Notes under the pieces: model-generated
Told to the model about the DNA's origin: nothing
The model's input: the letters and a program-made list of their open reading frames with translations, nothing else
Databases searched by the model: none
Translations under genes and position numbers: made by a program
NCBI GenBank assembly: GCA_023300545.1
Contig: JALZVT010000051.1
Location: 1 to 64,000 of the forward strand
Length of the DNA: 64,000 nucleotides
Direction of reading: 5' to 3'
From: Pseudomonadales bacterium
Lineage (GTDB): Bacteria; Pseudomonadota; Gammaproteobacteria; Pseudomonadales; Azotimanducaceae
Shown here: positions 8,914 to 20,100 of the stretch, in pieces
How the letters are laid out: each line of letters starts with the position of its first letter
Position numbering within the stretch: position 1 is the stretch's first letter

Positions 8914-9372
8914 TCAGTCTAGCCGTACAGGATCCAATTCCGTGCCTGGAGGATAGTTGTCCGCGATCTGATACATGCCGTCATCTGTGATTTGAGCACC
9001 GAGAGTTAGGGCGTTATCTGGGCCCGCCTCACTGAGGCTCAACCTTGCGATCGCACAACGATCTCGGTTCATGGGAGCATCCAGCACCGTCAAAACCAGA
9101 CCTTGTGCATCCACCTCCAAACCCAGCTCCGCGAGTGTCGATTTGAGCATACCGCCGTGGGCCTCAAAGGTGACGCTACCCTTGAACCGCATGGCGCCCG
9201 TTGCGCTGCCATCCGCTGCGATAACCAGGTCACCGCCGGGTACTGCTGAAAAAACGCAGAGCTCGTCCTCTGTACCCGTCGCACCATCACTAAAGCTGAC
9301 TGTTCCACCGGAGGCCTTAACGTAACTGCGGAAGCTGGCTTTTACACCCCAGGTTAATTGGCTAAAACTCAT
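8914..9372 (-). CDS. HtaA-domain protein
   Basis: A 152-residue protein that is almost entirely one HtaA domain (PF04213). It opens with LTWGVKASFRSYV, the most conserved HtaA stretch, followed by SGGTVSFSDGA and FKGSVTFEAHGG. HtaA domains bind haem in Corynebacterium haem-uptake proteins and are normally exported. Here there is no signal peptide and no membrane segment, and translation starts directly at the domain, so the product is predicted cytoplasmic. It is divergent from the alpha/beta hydrolase; no haem transport genes are nearby. Haem binding is inference from the family. Confidence 0.75.
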   Translation of the reverse strand: MSFSQLTWGVKASFRSYVKASGGTVSFSDGATGTEDELCVFSAVPGGDLVIAADGSATGAMRFKGSVTFEAHGGMLKSTLAELGLEVDAQGLVLTVLDAPMNRDRCAIARLSLSEAGPDNALTLGAQITDDGMYQIADNYPPGTELDPVRLD

Positions 9373-9505
9373 AGCTACTCCAAGTCATTTAGCACTAAGA
9401 ATGGCGCAGTCGACCGCGATTTGCACCCTCTGCGCCACTTACAACCTGACCGGCTCCACAGACCGCTTTGGCTGTATCATGAGCGACTTTTTTGGGTGCG
9501 CCTCA

Positions 9506-10390
9506 ATGAACCAGTCTGTAACCGTCGACCCTACTCAGGGCCAGGACATCGAGTTTCATTGCTTTGGCCTGACGCTGACCGCTAAGCGCTGGGGTAACCC
9601 CAACGGAGATCCTGTGCTTGCGTTGCATGGCTGGCTCGACAACGCCAACACCTTTGACCGTCTGGCGCCCCTCTTACCTGAACTCGATCTGGTCGCACTG
9701 GACTTTGCCGGTCACGGCTTATCAGCTTACCGTCCTGAAGGGGTGCACTACCAACCCTTACTGGACATGCAGGATTTACTGGCGATTGCAGAGCAACTCG
9801 GCTGGCAACAGTTTGCTTTGATCGGCCACTCTATGGGCGGGGCAATTGCCAGCGAGTTTGCAGCGACCTTTCCAGATCGTATCACTAAGGTTGTTTCTAT
9901 TGATGGCTTTTTGGCAACCGGTGGCGCAACCAAAAAGGAGCGTATCGAGCAGAATCGAGATGCTATCCGGCAGATGCTCAATGCCAAGAAGAAACAGCCA
10001 CGCCCTTACACCGATACCGCTGAAATGATCACCAGGGTAAGCGCAGCCACTGATCAGTCTCCTGCCGCCGCTGAGCGGTTGGTGGCCCGGGGTCACAGAA
10101 CTTTAGCCGATGGACGGGTTACCTGGCGTACCGACCCACGAATTCGCTTTTCAACGCCGATGCGGCCGGATTCTGATTACATCAACACCCTAATCGCTCA
10201 AACTACCGCGCCCGGTCTCCTCATTTCTGCTGAGCAAGGCGATCGCTGGTATCAGGGGGAAGTGGATGAGCGGCAAGCACACCATCCTAATCTGAAGCTT
10301 GTACGACTCGACGGGCCCCATCATTTGCATTTGGAGCCAGACCACGTAAAAACAGTGGGAGAAGTGATTCGAGATTTTTTGGAGCTGTAA
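9506..10390 (+). CDS. Alpha/beta hydrolase (serine hydrolase-like, SERHL type)
   Basis: An alpha/beta hydrolase with the oxyanion region LALHGWLDNA, the nucleophile elbow GHSMGG and the C-terminal histidine in GPHHLHLEP. This combination is typical of the SERHL group of uncharacterised esterases. The frame is open from an ATG at 9401, but family alignment and the need for promoter space opposite the HtaA gene (start 9372) favour ATG 9506 (MNQSVTVD) or 9479. No strong ribosome-binding site decides between them. It is followed in the same frame by the PPTase. The substrate is unknown. Confidence 0.85.
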   Translation: MNQSVTVDPTQGQDIEFHCFGLTLTAKRWGNPNGDPVLALHGWLDNANTFDRLAPLLPELDLVALDFAGHGLSAYRPEGVHYQPLLDMQDLLAIAEQLGWQQFALIGHSMGGAIASEFAATFPDRITKVVSIDGFLATGGATKKERIEQNRDAIRQMLNAKKKQPRPYTDTAEMITRVSAATDQSPAAAERLVARGHRTLADGRVTWRTDPRIRFSTPMRPDSDYINTLIAQTTAPGLLISAEQGDRWYQGEVDERQAHHPNLKLVRLDGPHHLHLEPDHVKTVGEVIRDFLEL

Positions 10391-10516
10391 GTTATCAGCC
10401 GATCTTTTCAAACAACAGACGGTTTACTCGATCCAGCAACCCAGTACAAAAATCTACTGGGAACCCTCACCGAGTTAGCACAGTCTGCGGACCCACAAGT
10501 ACGCACGTCAACTGGA

Positions 10517-11134
10517 ATGAGTCTGGCGTTCGGAGGTGTCCAGAATTACGCGGACAAACTCCATGTGAAGGAACACCTAGTCGTCGAGCGTGCAGTGGAA
10601 AAGCGCGTGCGAGAATTCAGCACGGGGCGAATGCTAGCAAGGGCTGCTATCCAAGAACTGGGACCGCGTGACGAAGACTTCACTATCTTGCGAGGTGAAG
10701 AGCGGAATCCGCTGTGGCCTGCAGAGCTGACCGGCTCGATCTCCCATACCGACAGACACGCGATTGCGGTAGTGGCCCGCAGTTCTTATATCTCCGGTAT
10801 CGGCATCGACCTCGAAGTGATGAATAGGGTTTCAGAAAAACTAACGCGCTTTCTGTTAACCGAAGGAGAAAAAACCAGGCTCAATGCTAGTGCGAATCCG
10901 CCCAGGGAACTCACCCTGCTCTTTAGTGCAAAGGAAGCTGTTTTTAAAGCGGTTAACCCGCTCATCGGCCAAATGATCGACTATCGAGAATGCGAGATAG
11001 AGTTCGATAGGGTTGCAGCCACCTTCAACGCAACCTATCGGGGAGATCACCTAGAGAATGCGTTGATGAATACGGGAAAGGGCTGCTTTGTTGAATTTGA
11101 AGGCAATATCATCACTGGATATCTACTGCACTAA
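10517..11134 (+). CDS. 4'-phosphopantetheinyl transferase (EntD/Sfp type; PfaE role)
   Basis: The enzyme transfers phosphopantetheine from CoA to the conserved serine of carrier proteins. Diagnostic motifs: REFSTGRMLAR, WPAELTGSISHTD, GIGIDLE (Mg2+-binding Asp) and FSAKEAVFKAVNPL. The length of 205 residues is on the short side for EntD-type enzymes. The reading frame stays open upstream to the stop of the hydrolase (10388-10390), and that 42-codon extension (LLGTLTELAQ...VRTSTG) looks like the usual EntD N-terminus. However, it has no ATG/GTG/TTG, so the true start (10517, or a non-canonical codon such as CTG 10457) is uncertain. It converges on the PUFA operon, 27 bp from the end of pfaC. 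It is the obvious activator of the three ACP domains of PfaA. Confidence 0.9.
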   Translation: MSLAFGGVQNYADKLHVKEHLVVERAVEKRVREFSTGRMLARAAIQELGPRDEDFTILRGEERNPLWPAELTGSISHTDRHAIAVVARSSYISGIGIDLEVMNRVSEKLTRFLLTEGEKTRLNASANPPRELTLLFSAKEAVFKAVNPLIGQMIDYRECEIEFDRVAATFNATYRGDHLENALMNTGKGCFVEFEGNIITGYLLH

Positions 11135-11161
11135 TTGCCAATACTCTACTTTGAATTCCAC

Positions 11162-14100
11162 TCAGCCCGCTTCAATCCGGGGCCCTTTAGGGCCATAGAG
11201 TTGTGTCGCGAGTGACCCGAGCCACATAGATTTCGGATCCGTTCCGAGTTGAGCACTCCCAGATTCGATGCCATCGATCAACCATTGAGTCTCTTTGCCT
11301 TTAACCGGCGCCTCTTGCAGAACCCGTAGAAACGTCGATTCAATTTCAGACGCGCCAGTTTGTTTTTGCCAAGCGGCAACGCTTGCAGAGAACTGCGCGT
11401 CGGTGGGATTCGGCTCTTCGCAATTGCGTGTCGCCCCAAGCGAATTTAGTGCCGCGAGCACGCGCTGCCCGCGTTCTTTATAACCGAGACCGCCTAACTC
11501 CTGTGCCGAGATGGGTGCGCCGATCGTATAATCTTGGCGTGTGTGGCCGCTGGTAAACTCCAGCTTGCCCAGAATCGGTTTGACTGGTAGGCCGCCAGAA
11601 ATACGCACCGGTACAATAGGAACATCAAGCTCGATGGCCAGATCAAGAAAGATTGAGCTGATCTTTGTTACCGGCTCGGTGCAACTCTGGCTGCGGGTGC
11701 CCTGGGGGTGCAGGAAGAGAACGCGAGTTCCGTTTGCAACCTCGGGCTTCAGCTGCTTGAGCAGCTCGAACATGGTGTCCGGTCTTGATTGATCGAAGTA
11801 GAGAATCGACTGTGGGTCCTTCGATCCGGGATAGGATGCAAGCGTCTGCAGTAACCAACCAATCCAGCGCTGTTCATGCTTTGCATTCGCCAACGTGACA
11901 ACCTGAGTGTCCATAAGCGCTGAGAGCATGTGGGTAATCAGCAATGACTCGATCTGCACCTGATGGTTGCCAACAAATATGGCGCCCCGCCCCTTTAAAG
12001 ACTCAAACGATTCCGGATCTTCCAATAGCACTCGCCCGACATAACGCTGCAGCAAACCGTCCCAGAGATCCTGTCCGATCCATTGCGAATCGACGCCTAC
12101 CAGCGGGTTCCAGAACTGGTGCATTTTTTCTAGCGCAAGCAGCTGATTACTGGCGTTGAACCCGACCTCATCGCGAATCACGATGTCCTCGCCCTCTGCA
12201 ACCACTTGGATACCAGGCCGAGAGAGCGGCAACGCCTCGGGCAGTTTCCCAGGATGCAACCTGTGCCGTTTGGCGAGATGCTCCTTCGTCGCTATCGCTT
12301 CGACGCTGCTGCTGCCATAAATTCCTACAATCGTGCCAGGCATCCAATCGCTTGCCAGCACCTCGGCCTCGCTAAGACGCGTCTCACCCCCGTGCTGGCG
12401 CGACAGCGCAACGCCTTCGACGTATTCGCGATCACGCAAGAAGCGACGTCGATCTTTGGGCGCTGCAGATCCCAGCGGCCCTTTAGGCAAACAGGCTTCG
12501 ACCAGCAAGAACTGCGCAAAAACACCTTCATCACTAATGAGTTGAACTCGAAAGCGCGGCAAGTCGGGTTTGGCTAGAAAGCCGTCAAACCGCACTTCAC
12601 AGCGGACATCGCCGTGGTCGGGAACCGCACCGTAAACGCAGAGCTCAATGATTCGCGCCGGATAGGCGACCTTGTCGGCTGAAATCTCTGGCGCCCATTG
12701 ATGCAACTGATCGTGTGGTATGCCATGTAACGCAGCGTCAAACAGCGCAGGGTGCAGTAAGCCAACCGGCACGGTCGTGGGCGCTATCGCGCTCGCATTC
12801 AAAATGAGCGAGGCACCGTGACCGGTAACCTCACAGTGCGTCATGAGTTGAAACGCAGAGCCATGAAACAGTTTGCCGGCTTTGTAGGGATCGGCAATCA
12901 CCTGGCCTGCCTCAGCGGCGAGCGCTTGCGGTGCCGGTGGCGCAATCCCGGTCGCTCTGGTCTCGACGCGAGCCGAGGCAACTTCGATACTAGCGGCCGG
13001 GTTATCAGGGTCACCACCGTCAGCAAACAGCCGAACGAAGTACTGACCCGGTGAACGCTCCTCAACCTGGTTCCACAGATGCCTCGGACCATCAAAATCA
13101 ACCCAGCCATTCACCTGTACGTCTCGCAGTGCCGTGACCTGAGCCTCCGTAGATTGTTGGGAAACCGCAGTGGCCAACAGGTCTGCAATACTCATCATCG
13201 GCAGTGCTGGGCGGTTCCAGGTTGGGCAATGATCAGCCAGCCAAAGGTCCACTGTCGGGTCGAGGAGAAGTGCCCCGCGCGGCGCAGTAGAGGGTGCTTG
13301 GGCTTTGGCGCCCGAAGAAGCGATAGCGGTTGAACGGCCAACCGTCTTATTCGAGGAGGCACGGTCACCGTTTGCAGGTGGGTTGCCCGAGACAATACGC
13401 ATCCCCATACCGTCGGCTGAATAGATCCGAATGCCATCACACCATAGCGATGCACTTGCGATCGCAAAGACGCCCTCTGCATCGCTGCCAGTCTCAGTCA
13501 CGTCAAGAGTGACCTGCACCTTGTTGTTTAGCGGCACAACCTGGCCACGATACTTCCACGTCATTGGTCGGTTTAGTGCGATGGCTTCAAACCTGGCATC
13601 CGCTATGCCCTCTCCCATGCCACTCTCTAGCATGAAGAACTGCAGGGTTTGGATCATCGCTTCAATGCCGAGTGATCCAGGCTGTACCGGATCTTGGAAG
13701 AAGTGCGCCTTAAAGTACCAATCGCTCGCATCGATAGATCGCTCGGCACGCACTCGACCCAAACCATGGGTGCCGCCCTCGGGCCAAAACCCAGTCACCC
13801 GATCGATTGTGCGCAACCTTGTATTGGCTAGGCTGAGATTTCCTGCGAAGTAACGAGCGGGTTCGCCGGCGAGATCAAGATCAAAGTTGCCGGGTTCTGT
13901 CAGTTGTGCGCGCTGCTCATCAGTGGTGGGTTGGCCAATTTGATTGTCTAGCGACAACGCCTCTGGCGGGAAGAAGCCGAACACTGTGTTCATCACATAA
14001 ACGCGGCTCTCTCGCGATTCATTTGAAAGAAAGCACTCGACATCAAAGCCAACAATAATCATGCCGGCAGACTGTGAAATATTGGTTAGCGTCACAGCGG

Positions 14101-17100
14101 TCCGCAAGGTGCCGGCATCTTCAAAAAACTCGGCTTCAAGGGTGGCTGTGCCGTCGAGATTTCGAAAGCAAACTTCCTCATCTACGGTCAACGCTGATCC
14201 AATGTAACTCGCAAGCCAGCCACAGGGTTGGAGTGCGGCTTCAAGGATCACGGCATAGGGCGCGGTTCGCGACCCGTTTTCGTTTAGATACCAGGCGTCC
14301 TGTGGAATGTCGTATTCAATTTCAACGGTTGAACCCGTTTCCATGCCACCAATCTGCCCCGAGACCTTGGTTGCTCGAGAGACAAACAAATAGGGCGGCC
14401 CGGGCAAACGCGGCACACGACCAGGCCCGTCGAAGCGAGCATACATAGGACCAAATGCATCAGAGGGCTTGCCCCACGCACAGGCCAGCATCGATTTCTG
14501 GTCGAACTCAAAACGCTCACCATCTGGTGTTTCCACACTGGCAACTGATTTCGTTTCGACAACGCTCTCTAGCAACCCTTGGCGAGTCGATAGCGGCCAG
14601 TCGGGCGTGAGTGTTAACCCTGCGCGACGGGCATGAAACGCCTTACGCCCGTCTACGGTACAGAGCAAGTCGGCATAGAGAGTTGGAATCGGCCCATCGA
14701 TCACTTCCTCGATGAAAACCTCATAAATAATGTGCTTTGATTGCGGTGTGACCTGCCCGCGGCATTGCATTTGAATCGGCTCTCCAACCACCGGTTGAAA
14801 GCGCCACGCGTCTCGATCGAGCGTGAAGCCAAGGGCCGCCAGGTAAAACGACATCGCCTGCAGGCAGCCCTCAAACATCAGTGTTCCGGGCATGCATGGG
14901 TCGTTCTTAAAGTGGCCGGCGAAGTACCAATCGTCAGGTCGCACCGGCGCCTCGGAGCGCAAATATCCGCGCCCCCATGGTCCGCCTTGCGGATCAAAGG
15001 CGGTCACTTCGTCGAGAAACAGCATCTTGCCCGTCTGGATGGCTGGGCTTTCGGTGTGCGTGTGCCCCTGCTCAAAGCCCTCGCCAAAGCACTCCCATGC
15101 TCGGCCCTCGGAAAACGCGACAACCTGTTCGCGGGTGAAGTTTGATGCCGCGCACCGCACAGCTGGCGCATCAAGCCTGGGGTTCGCAACTGGCTCAAAC
15201 GTTTCTGGCGACCAGAGAATACCCTCGGAGTTTTCGAGTTCTTCGTCACTGAAGAAACCAGCCTGCCCACCTTTGACACTGATTCGTGGTGCGCCGTCAA
15301 TCAGGCATTCGTAGTGAAAAAAGAATAACCGGATGTCATCCTGACGCGCATGGCCATCGACGTGAATTTCATAACAGAGCGTCTCGCCTGGCTTTGGCAG
15401 GTCACCTTCGTAGGTGAGTTCGCAACCCAGCAAGCGATACACCCGATCGCTGCGATTCAAAAAGTCGGCACCCATGTAGGAAATCAACATCAGGTCAGCC
15501 TGACCCGACTCAATCATGATGCCTGCTGGCATGCGTCCGCGATTGAGATACCAGGAGTCGGCTAAAACATCAGTCTCAGTCCACATGATGCCGGTACTCT
15601 GCTCACCGGGCGTGGCGTCGATGCCGGTCACACGATCGGCTAACAACAGGGGTGGCTCGGGCATACGCACCTGGCGTTCGTAGCCGTCCTGCTGTGCAAA
15701 CAGAGGCCCATAGATTTCAGAAATAGCACCCGACGCATGAATCTCGAGCTGGGCGCGGGAAAGCGTAGGCCCTACGGGGTTGTGGCGGTTTGTGGGGGAC
15801 GCGACGATCGGTTTGATCGTCGGTGGTGAGGCAGGTTGCGCCGCTGGTAAAGCCGCTGATTGTGGAACCGTTGATTGGGAGGCCACTGGTTGTGAGGCCA
15901 TTGATTCTGAGGCCAACGGTTGTGACATCACGGGCGTGGCTATGGCTGTTGGAATGGCTGTTGGAATGGCCGGTGCAAGCGTCTGGGTAGCGAGCGGTGC
16001 AACTCCAACACCGGTGTAAGTGGGCTCGATAGCGGGCTGTCGGTTGAGTCCCAACGCCAGAAAGTGTTGGTGCACCTCGGCCTGTTGGCGGACAAACTGC
16101 TGATGAATCTGTGACAGTTGCTGTATCTGATGCTGCCAGAGACCCACTGCAGGGTCGACCGCAGTATCGACCCCTGGATCGGCCGCGTGGCCGGGTGTAC
16201 TTTCGACGCTGGGCGGCGTAACCGTGACCGGGTTTGAAACTAGCGGAGCAACGGTATCAAGCTGGACCGAAGAGGCCTGCACCCAATCTTCATCCATGAT
16301 GGAGGGTAAGCTGGGCGCTGGTTGCATAGACTGAATTCCGCTTTCTAGTTGAGTAACTGATTGAGTGACTATTTGAGTAACTGGGGCAAGATGAACTGGC
16401 GCCGGGTGTCCAGGCAGTCGTAAGTTCTGCGCCGGCCGATTGTCTTGTTCGCGCGACTGGTCTCGAACCGCCGGGCTTAGTCGTTCGAGAAACATCGAGA
16501 GATCAACCGACACTCCCGCCGCGACGAGTGCCGCGATTGCTTCAAAAACAGTCTCTATGCCGCGACCCTGCCGGTCGAGAGAAACCACGACGGCCTCCTT
16601 AGCCCGCTCGCCAAGCACTTCGCGAATCCAGCCCGAACATGCACTCATGGGGCCGTGCTCCACAAAGATCCGCACGCCATCAGCCCACGAACGTTCGATG
16701 ACGCCGGAGAAGTCCAGCGTTTGCTGGGCCTGAGTCATAATGGTCTGGGTGCAGGCTTCGGTTTCAGGGGTATAGGAGGCCTCGCTGCCTCCGGAGTAGA
16801 ACCGCACACCCGGCACTGGGGTGACTTTGCGACGGTGGATACGCAGCCACTCATCGCGAAACGCATTCACCTCAGGCACATGTGCGGCCATGTTGTACTC
16901 AAGTTCGAAGCACCGCCCACTACCGAATTCAGCTATCACGTGCTCCACAACGCGCTGACACGCATCTGTCTCGCCGGCAATAACGCAGTCGTTATCGGTA
17001 TGGATGATCGCAAGATGCAGATGCTGTTGCTGGGCAATGAGTTCGCGTATTCGAGCTACTGGCGCAAGCATCGCCCAGCTTGACCAACGAATTCCGGCGG

Positions 17101-20100
17101 GTTCTACTGAGGTTCCCGCGTCTTCGGCCCACGTACGTGCAACCGCGTGGAACGGTCCTGCCAGTTCGGTTGTGTAGAGCGCGCTGTCGTCGATCTCTTT
17201 GCGCATCGCGTCCATGTCGGTCCAGGCTCCGAGCGCAAACAATGAATTGCTCTCTCCTGACGAATAACCAATCGCCGCATCAGGTTGAATGCCGAGCAGT
17301 CCGCGGCTGAGCTCCACGTGCATCTGGCTCAAACAGGATGCGCCCCAAAGACGTTGGTCGTTTGTAGCTGGGTGCGCTGTCTCTGCAAACACCCAACTCA
17401 TGGCGTCTGCGAGCCCATCAAAACGTTCGCCGAGTCGATCACCAAGCTCAGGCAGGCGCGTCACCAGTTCACGCCCCATGCCGTGATAGGCCGAACCTGC
17501 TGAGGTAAAAACAAAGGCAAGCTCACCAGTGACGGGTGCTGCGCGATAGTGCACGCCCTCGCCTGCTGGCGCGCCATGACGTATGTGCGCGCGCGCACGT
17601 TCAACCCTGCGCTGGAGAACCGTCTCATCGTCAGCAACGATAACCAAACGAGCGCCACGACTAAGATTTGCAAGCTCGGTCGTTTTGCCAGCATCCAATG
17701 CGCTCAAAACGTCATCACCGGTGTGGCCTTCATAGGCCCAAAAAGCAGGGCTTTGCGTCTGAGTCGTTGTTTTCGCCCGCTCAGGTTTAGCCCGCGAATC
17801 AGCGTGCTCTGTGAGCGTCCAAATCGACTCGTCTCCGCCCATGGCGCTAACGGCTGTGCGGGTTGTTCGAATCCCTGAAGACAGCCACGGTGTACCGTCT
17901 GGCTGTTGTCGGTGATGAAGTGCAAGCGCGGCCGCTGTCACATGTAGCAGCCCTGACGCTGCATGCGCGTGTCCGAAGCGTTGCTCAAGCGAACTCTCAC
18001 CGTTTTGCAGTCCAATTTGCAGGCTGTTTGCACCGGCCTCTTCAGCCTGATCGCCAATCACCGCGTAAACCTTATCGCCATCGCGCTGTGCGTCGTCGAG
18101 ACGCTTCAATACCAGTGCGACCGACGCATCACCCGGTGGGTTGGTCGATAGGTTGGCTGATGGGAGACTCTGACACTCTTGAAGTGCGGCAACATGCACA
18201 GGCTCGCAGGACATGTCTACGGCGCCAACCAGTGCCGCGTCGAGTTCGTGCGCGCGCAACGCTCGACACGCAATACGCAGTGCCTCGAGCCCTGAACGTT
18301 CTTCCAGTGAAACCGTACAGCTGGGGCCGGCGATATCCAGATAGCGGTTCAACCGGTTTGCAACAATGTTTGGCATGCTGCCGATCACGCCGGCAGACTT
18401 GAGCACGCTCACGACACCATCGCGGGCTTGGGCAAGCGCATCGCCTTCACTGAGCCTAGCCTCATTGGCCAACCGCCAGCGCGCACCGTAACGCGCGACC
18501 TCAGGGTCTGTCCCCATGCCCACATAAACGCCAGTACGCTCCCTTGGCAGCGTCGCCACTTCGGCCGCAGCCTGGCCACCTGCATCGAGCATTAACAGCT
18601 GTTGTGGCAGCGTTTGTTGCAAGTCATTAGGTGGAATGCCTAAACCCGCAATGTTGACGTCAAAGGCGTCGATGCGCCCCTCAAGGTTGCCATCTGCACC
18701 GGGCTTTACACATCGGGCACCCGAGAGCCATGCCTCGCTAAACGCGGCGCGATCACTGCACTCGGCCGCGACCACTCCCACACCAACAATGGCGACGGGT
18801 TCTTGGGCTTGGATTACACGAGGGGCGGAAGCGTTGCTAACTGCATCTGTGGCGACGTCTGCATACTGCTCAACAATCAAATGCGCGTTGTTACCACCAA
18901 AACCGAAAGCGGATATTCCAGCACGGCGAATGCCGTCTGCTACCTGATCCGGAACCTGCCAAGGTTCCGGCTTATCAATGATTCGAAACGGTGAGCCGTC
19001 TAGCGCCGCGATCGGCTCTTGCGCGTGGAGGGTCGGCGGACGAACGTTGGTGCGCATGCCCTCAAGCACTTTGATCAAACCTGCAACGCCAGCAGCGGTA
19101 ATCAGGTGCCCCATGTTCGATTTTAGCGAACCGATACCCAGTGGTTCTACACATTCACCAAACACATCGCAGAGGCTTTCTATTTCTGTGGTATCGCCTA
19201 TGGATGTTCCGGTTGCATGGCACTCCAGTAGCGAAATGTCTTGGGGCGAAACGCCGCTCATTGCATAGGCCGCGCTAATTGCACGCACCTGCCCTTCTTT
19301 TGCAGGCACCAGTGCGCCCTGCCCCCTGCCATCGTTCGACAGTCCGACGCCGCGGATAACGCCCAGAATGTTGTCGCCATCGCAACGCGCGTCTTCGAGA
19401 CGACGCAGCGCAACAAATGCGGCCCCTTCCGCAGGAATCAAACCGTCAGCGCCTCGATTGAAAGGTCGACTACGGCCACTCTTGCTGAGCGCAGAAAGTG
19501 CCGAGAACCCGACGTGAATAAACAGATCGTCCGCACAGTTGACAGCGCCTGCGAGCATGACGTCAGCCTTGCCATCGTGCAGGGCATCGCAAGCGTATTT
19601 AATAGCGTAGAGAGAACTGGCGCACGCGGCATCTAGGGCAAAGGCACCAGCCTCAAGCTCTAGCGCTTGCTCCAAGAGCAACGCGGGAAGCCCTGAGGTG
19701 AAACGGTTTTGTGCGTCAGGCTTGGCGAGTGTGTCATTGCGCCACACAGACTCGGCGTAGCGCGACATCGACGCTGACGGAAACGACAGGTTGCCAAAAA
19801 CTGAGCCAACGCGCTTGTCTGAAGCTTCGTGTCCCGCATCACGTAGAGCTTCGCGCGCGGTGTGCAACACCCACTTAAACAGCGGATCAAGAGCGGCGAG
19901 TTTAGCAGGCTCAATGGCAAAGCCATTCGGGTCAAAGCACTGTTCAAAGCCGTCAACATACCCACCTCGATCCGTCCACGCACGATCGTCGGCAGAAGCG
20001 CCACTAGCAAGTACGTCCTCTGGGTCGATTCCCCAGCGCCCAGCAGGCACCGGTCCGAGTATATCGCGACCCTCTACAACCAGCTCCCACAACTCCTTTG

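Noticed and set aside
15780-16019. Open plus-strand frame of low complexity inside pfaC
   Set aside because: It mirrors the Ala/Pro/Gln linker of PfaC on the other strand; the minus frame is unambiguous coding sequence.
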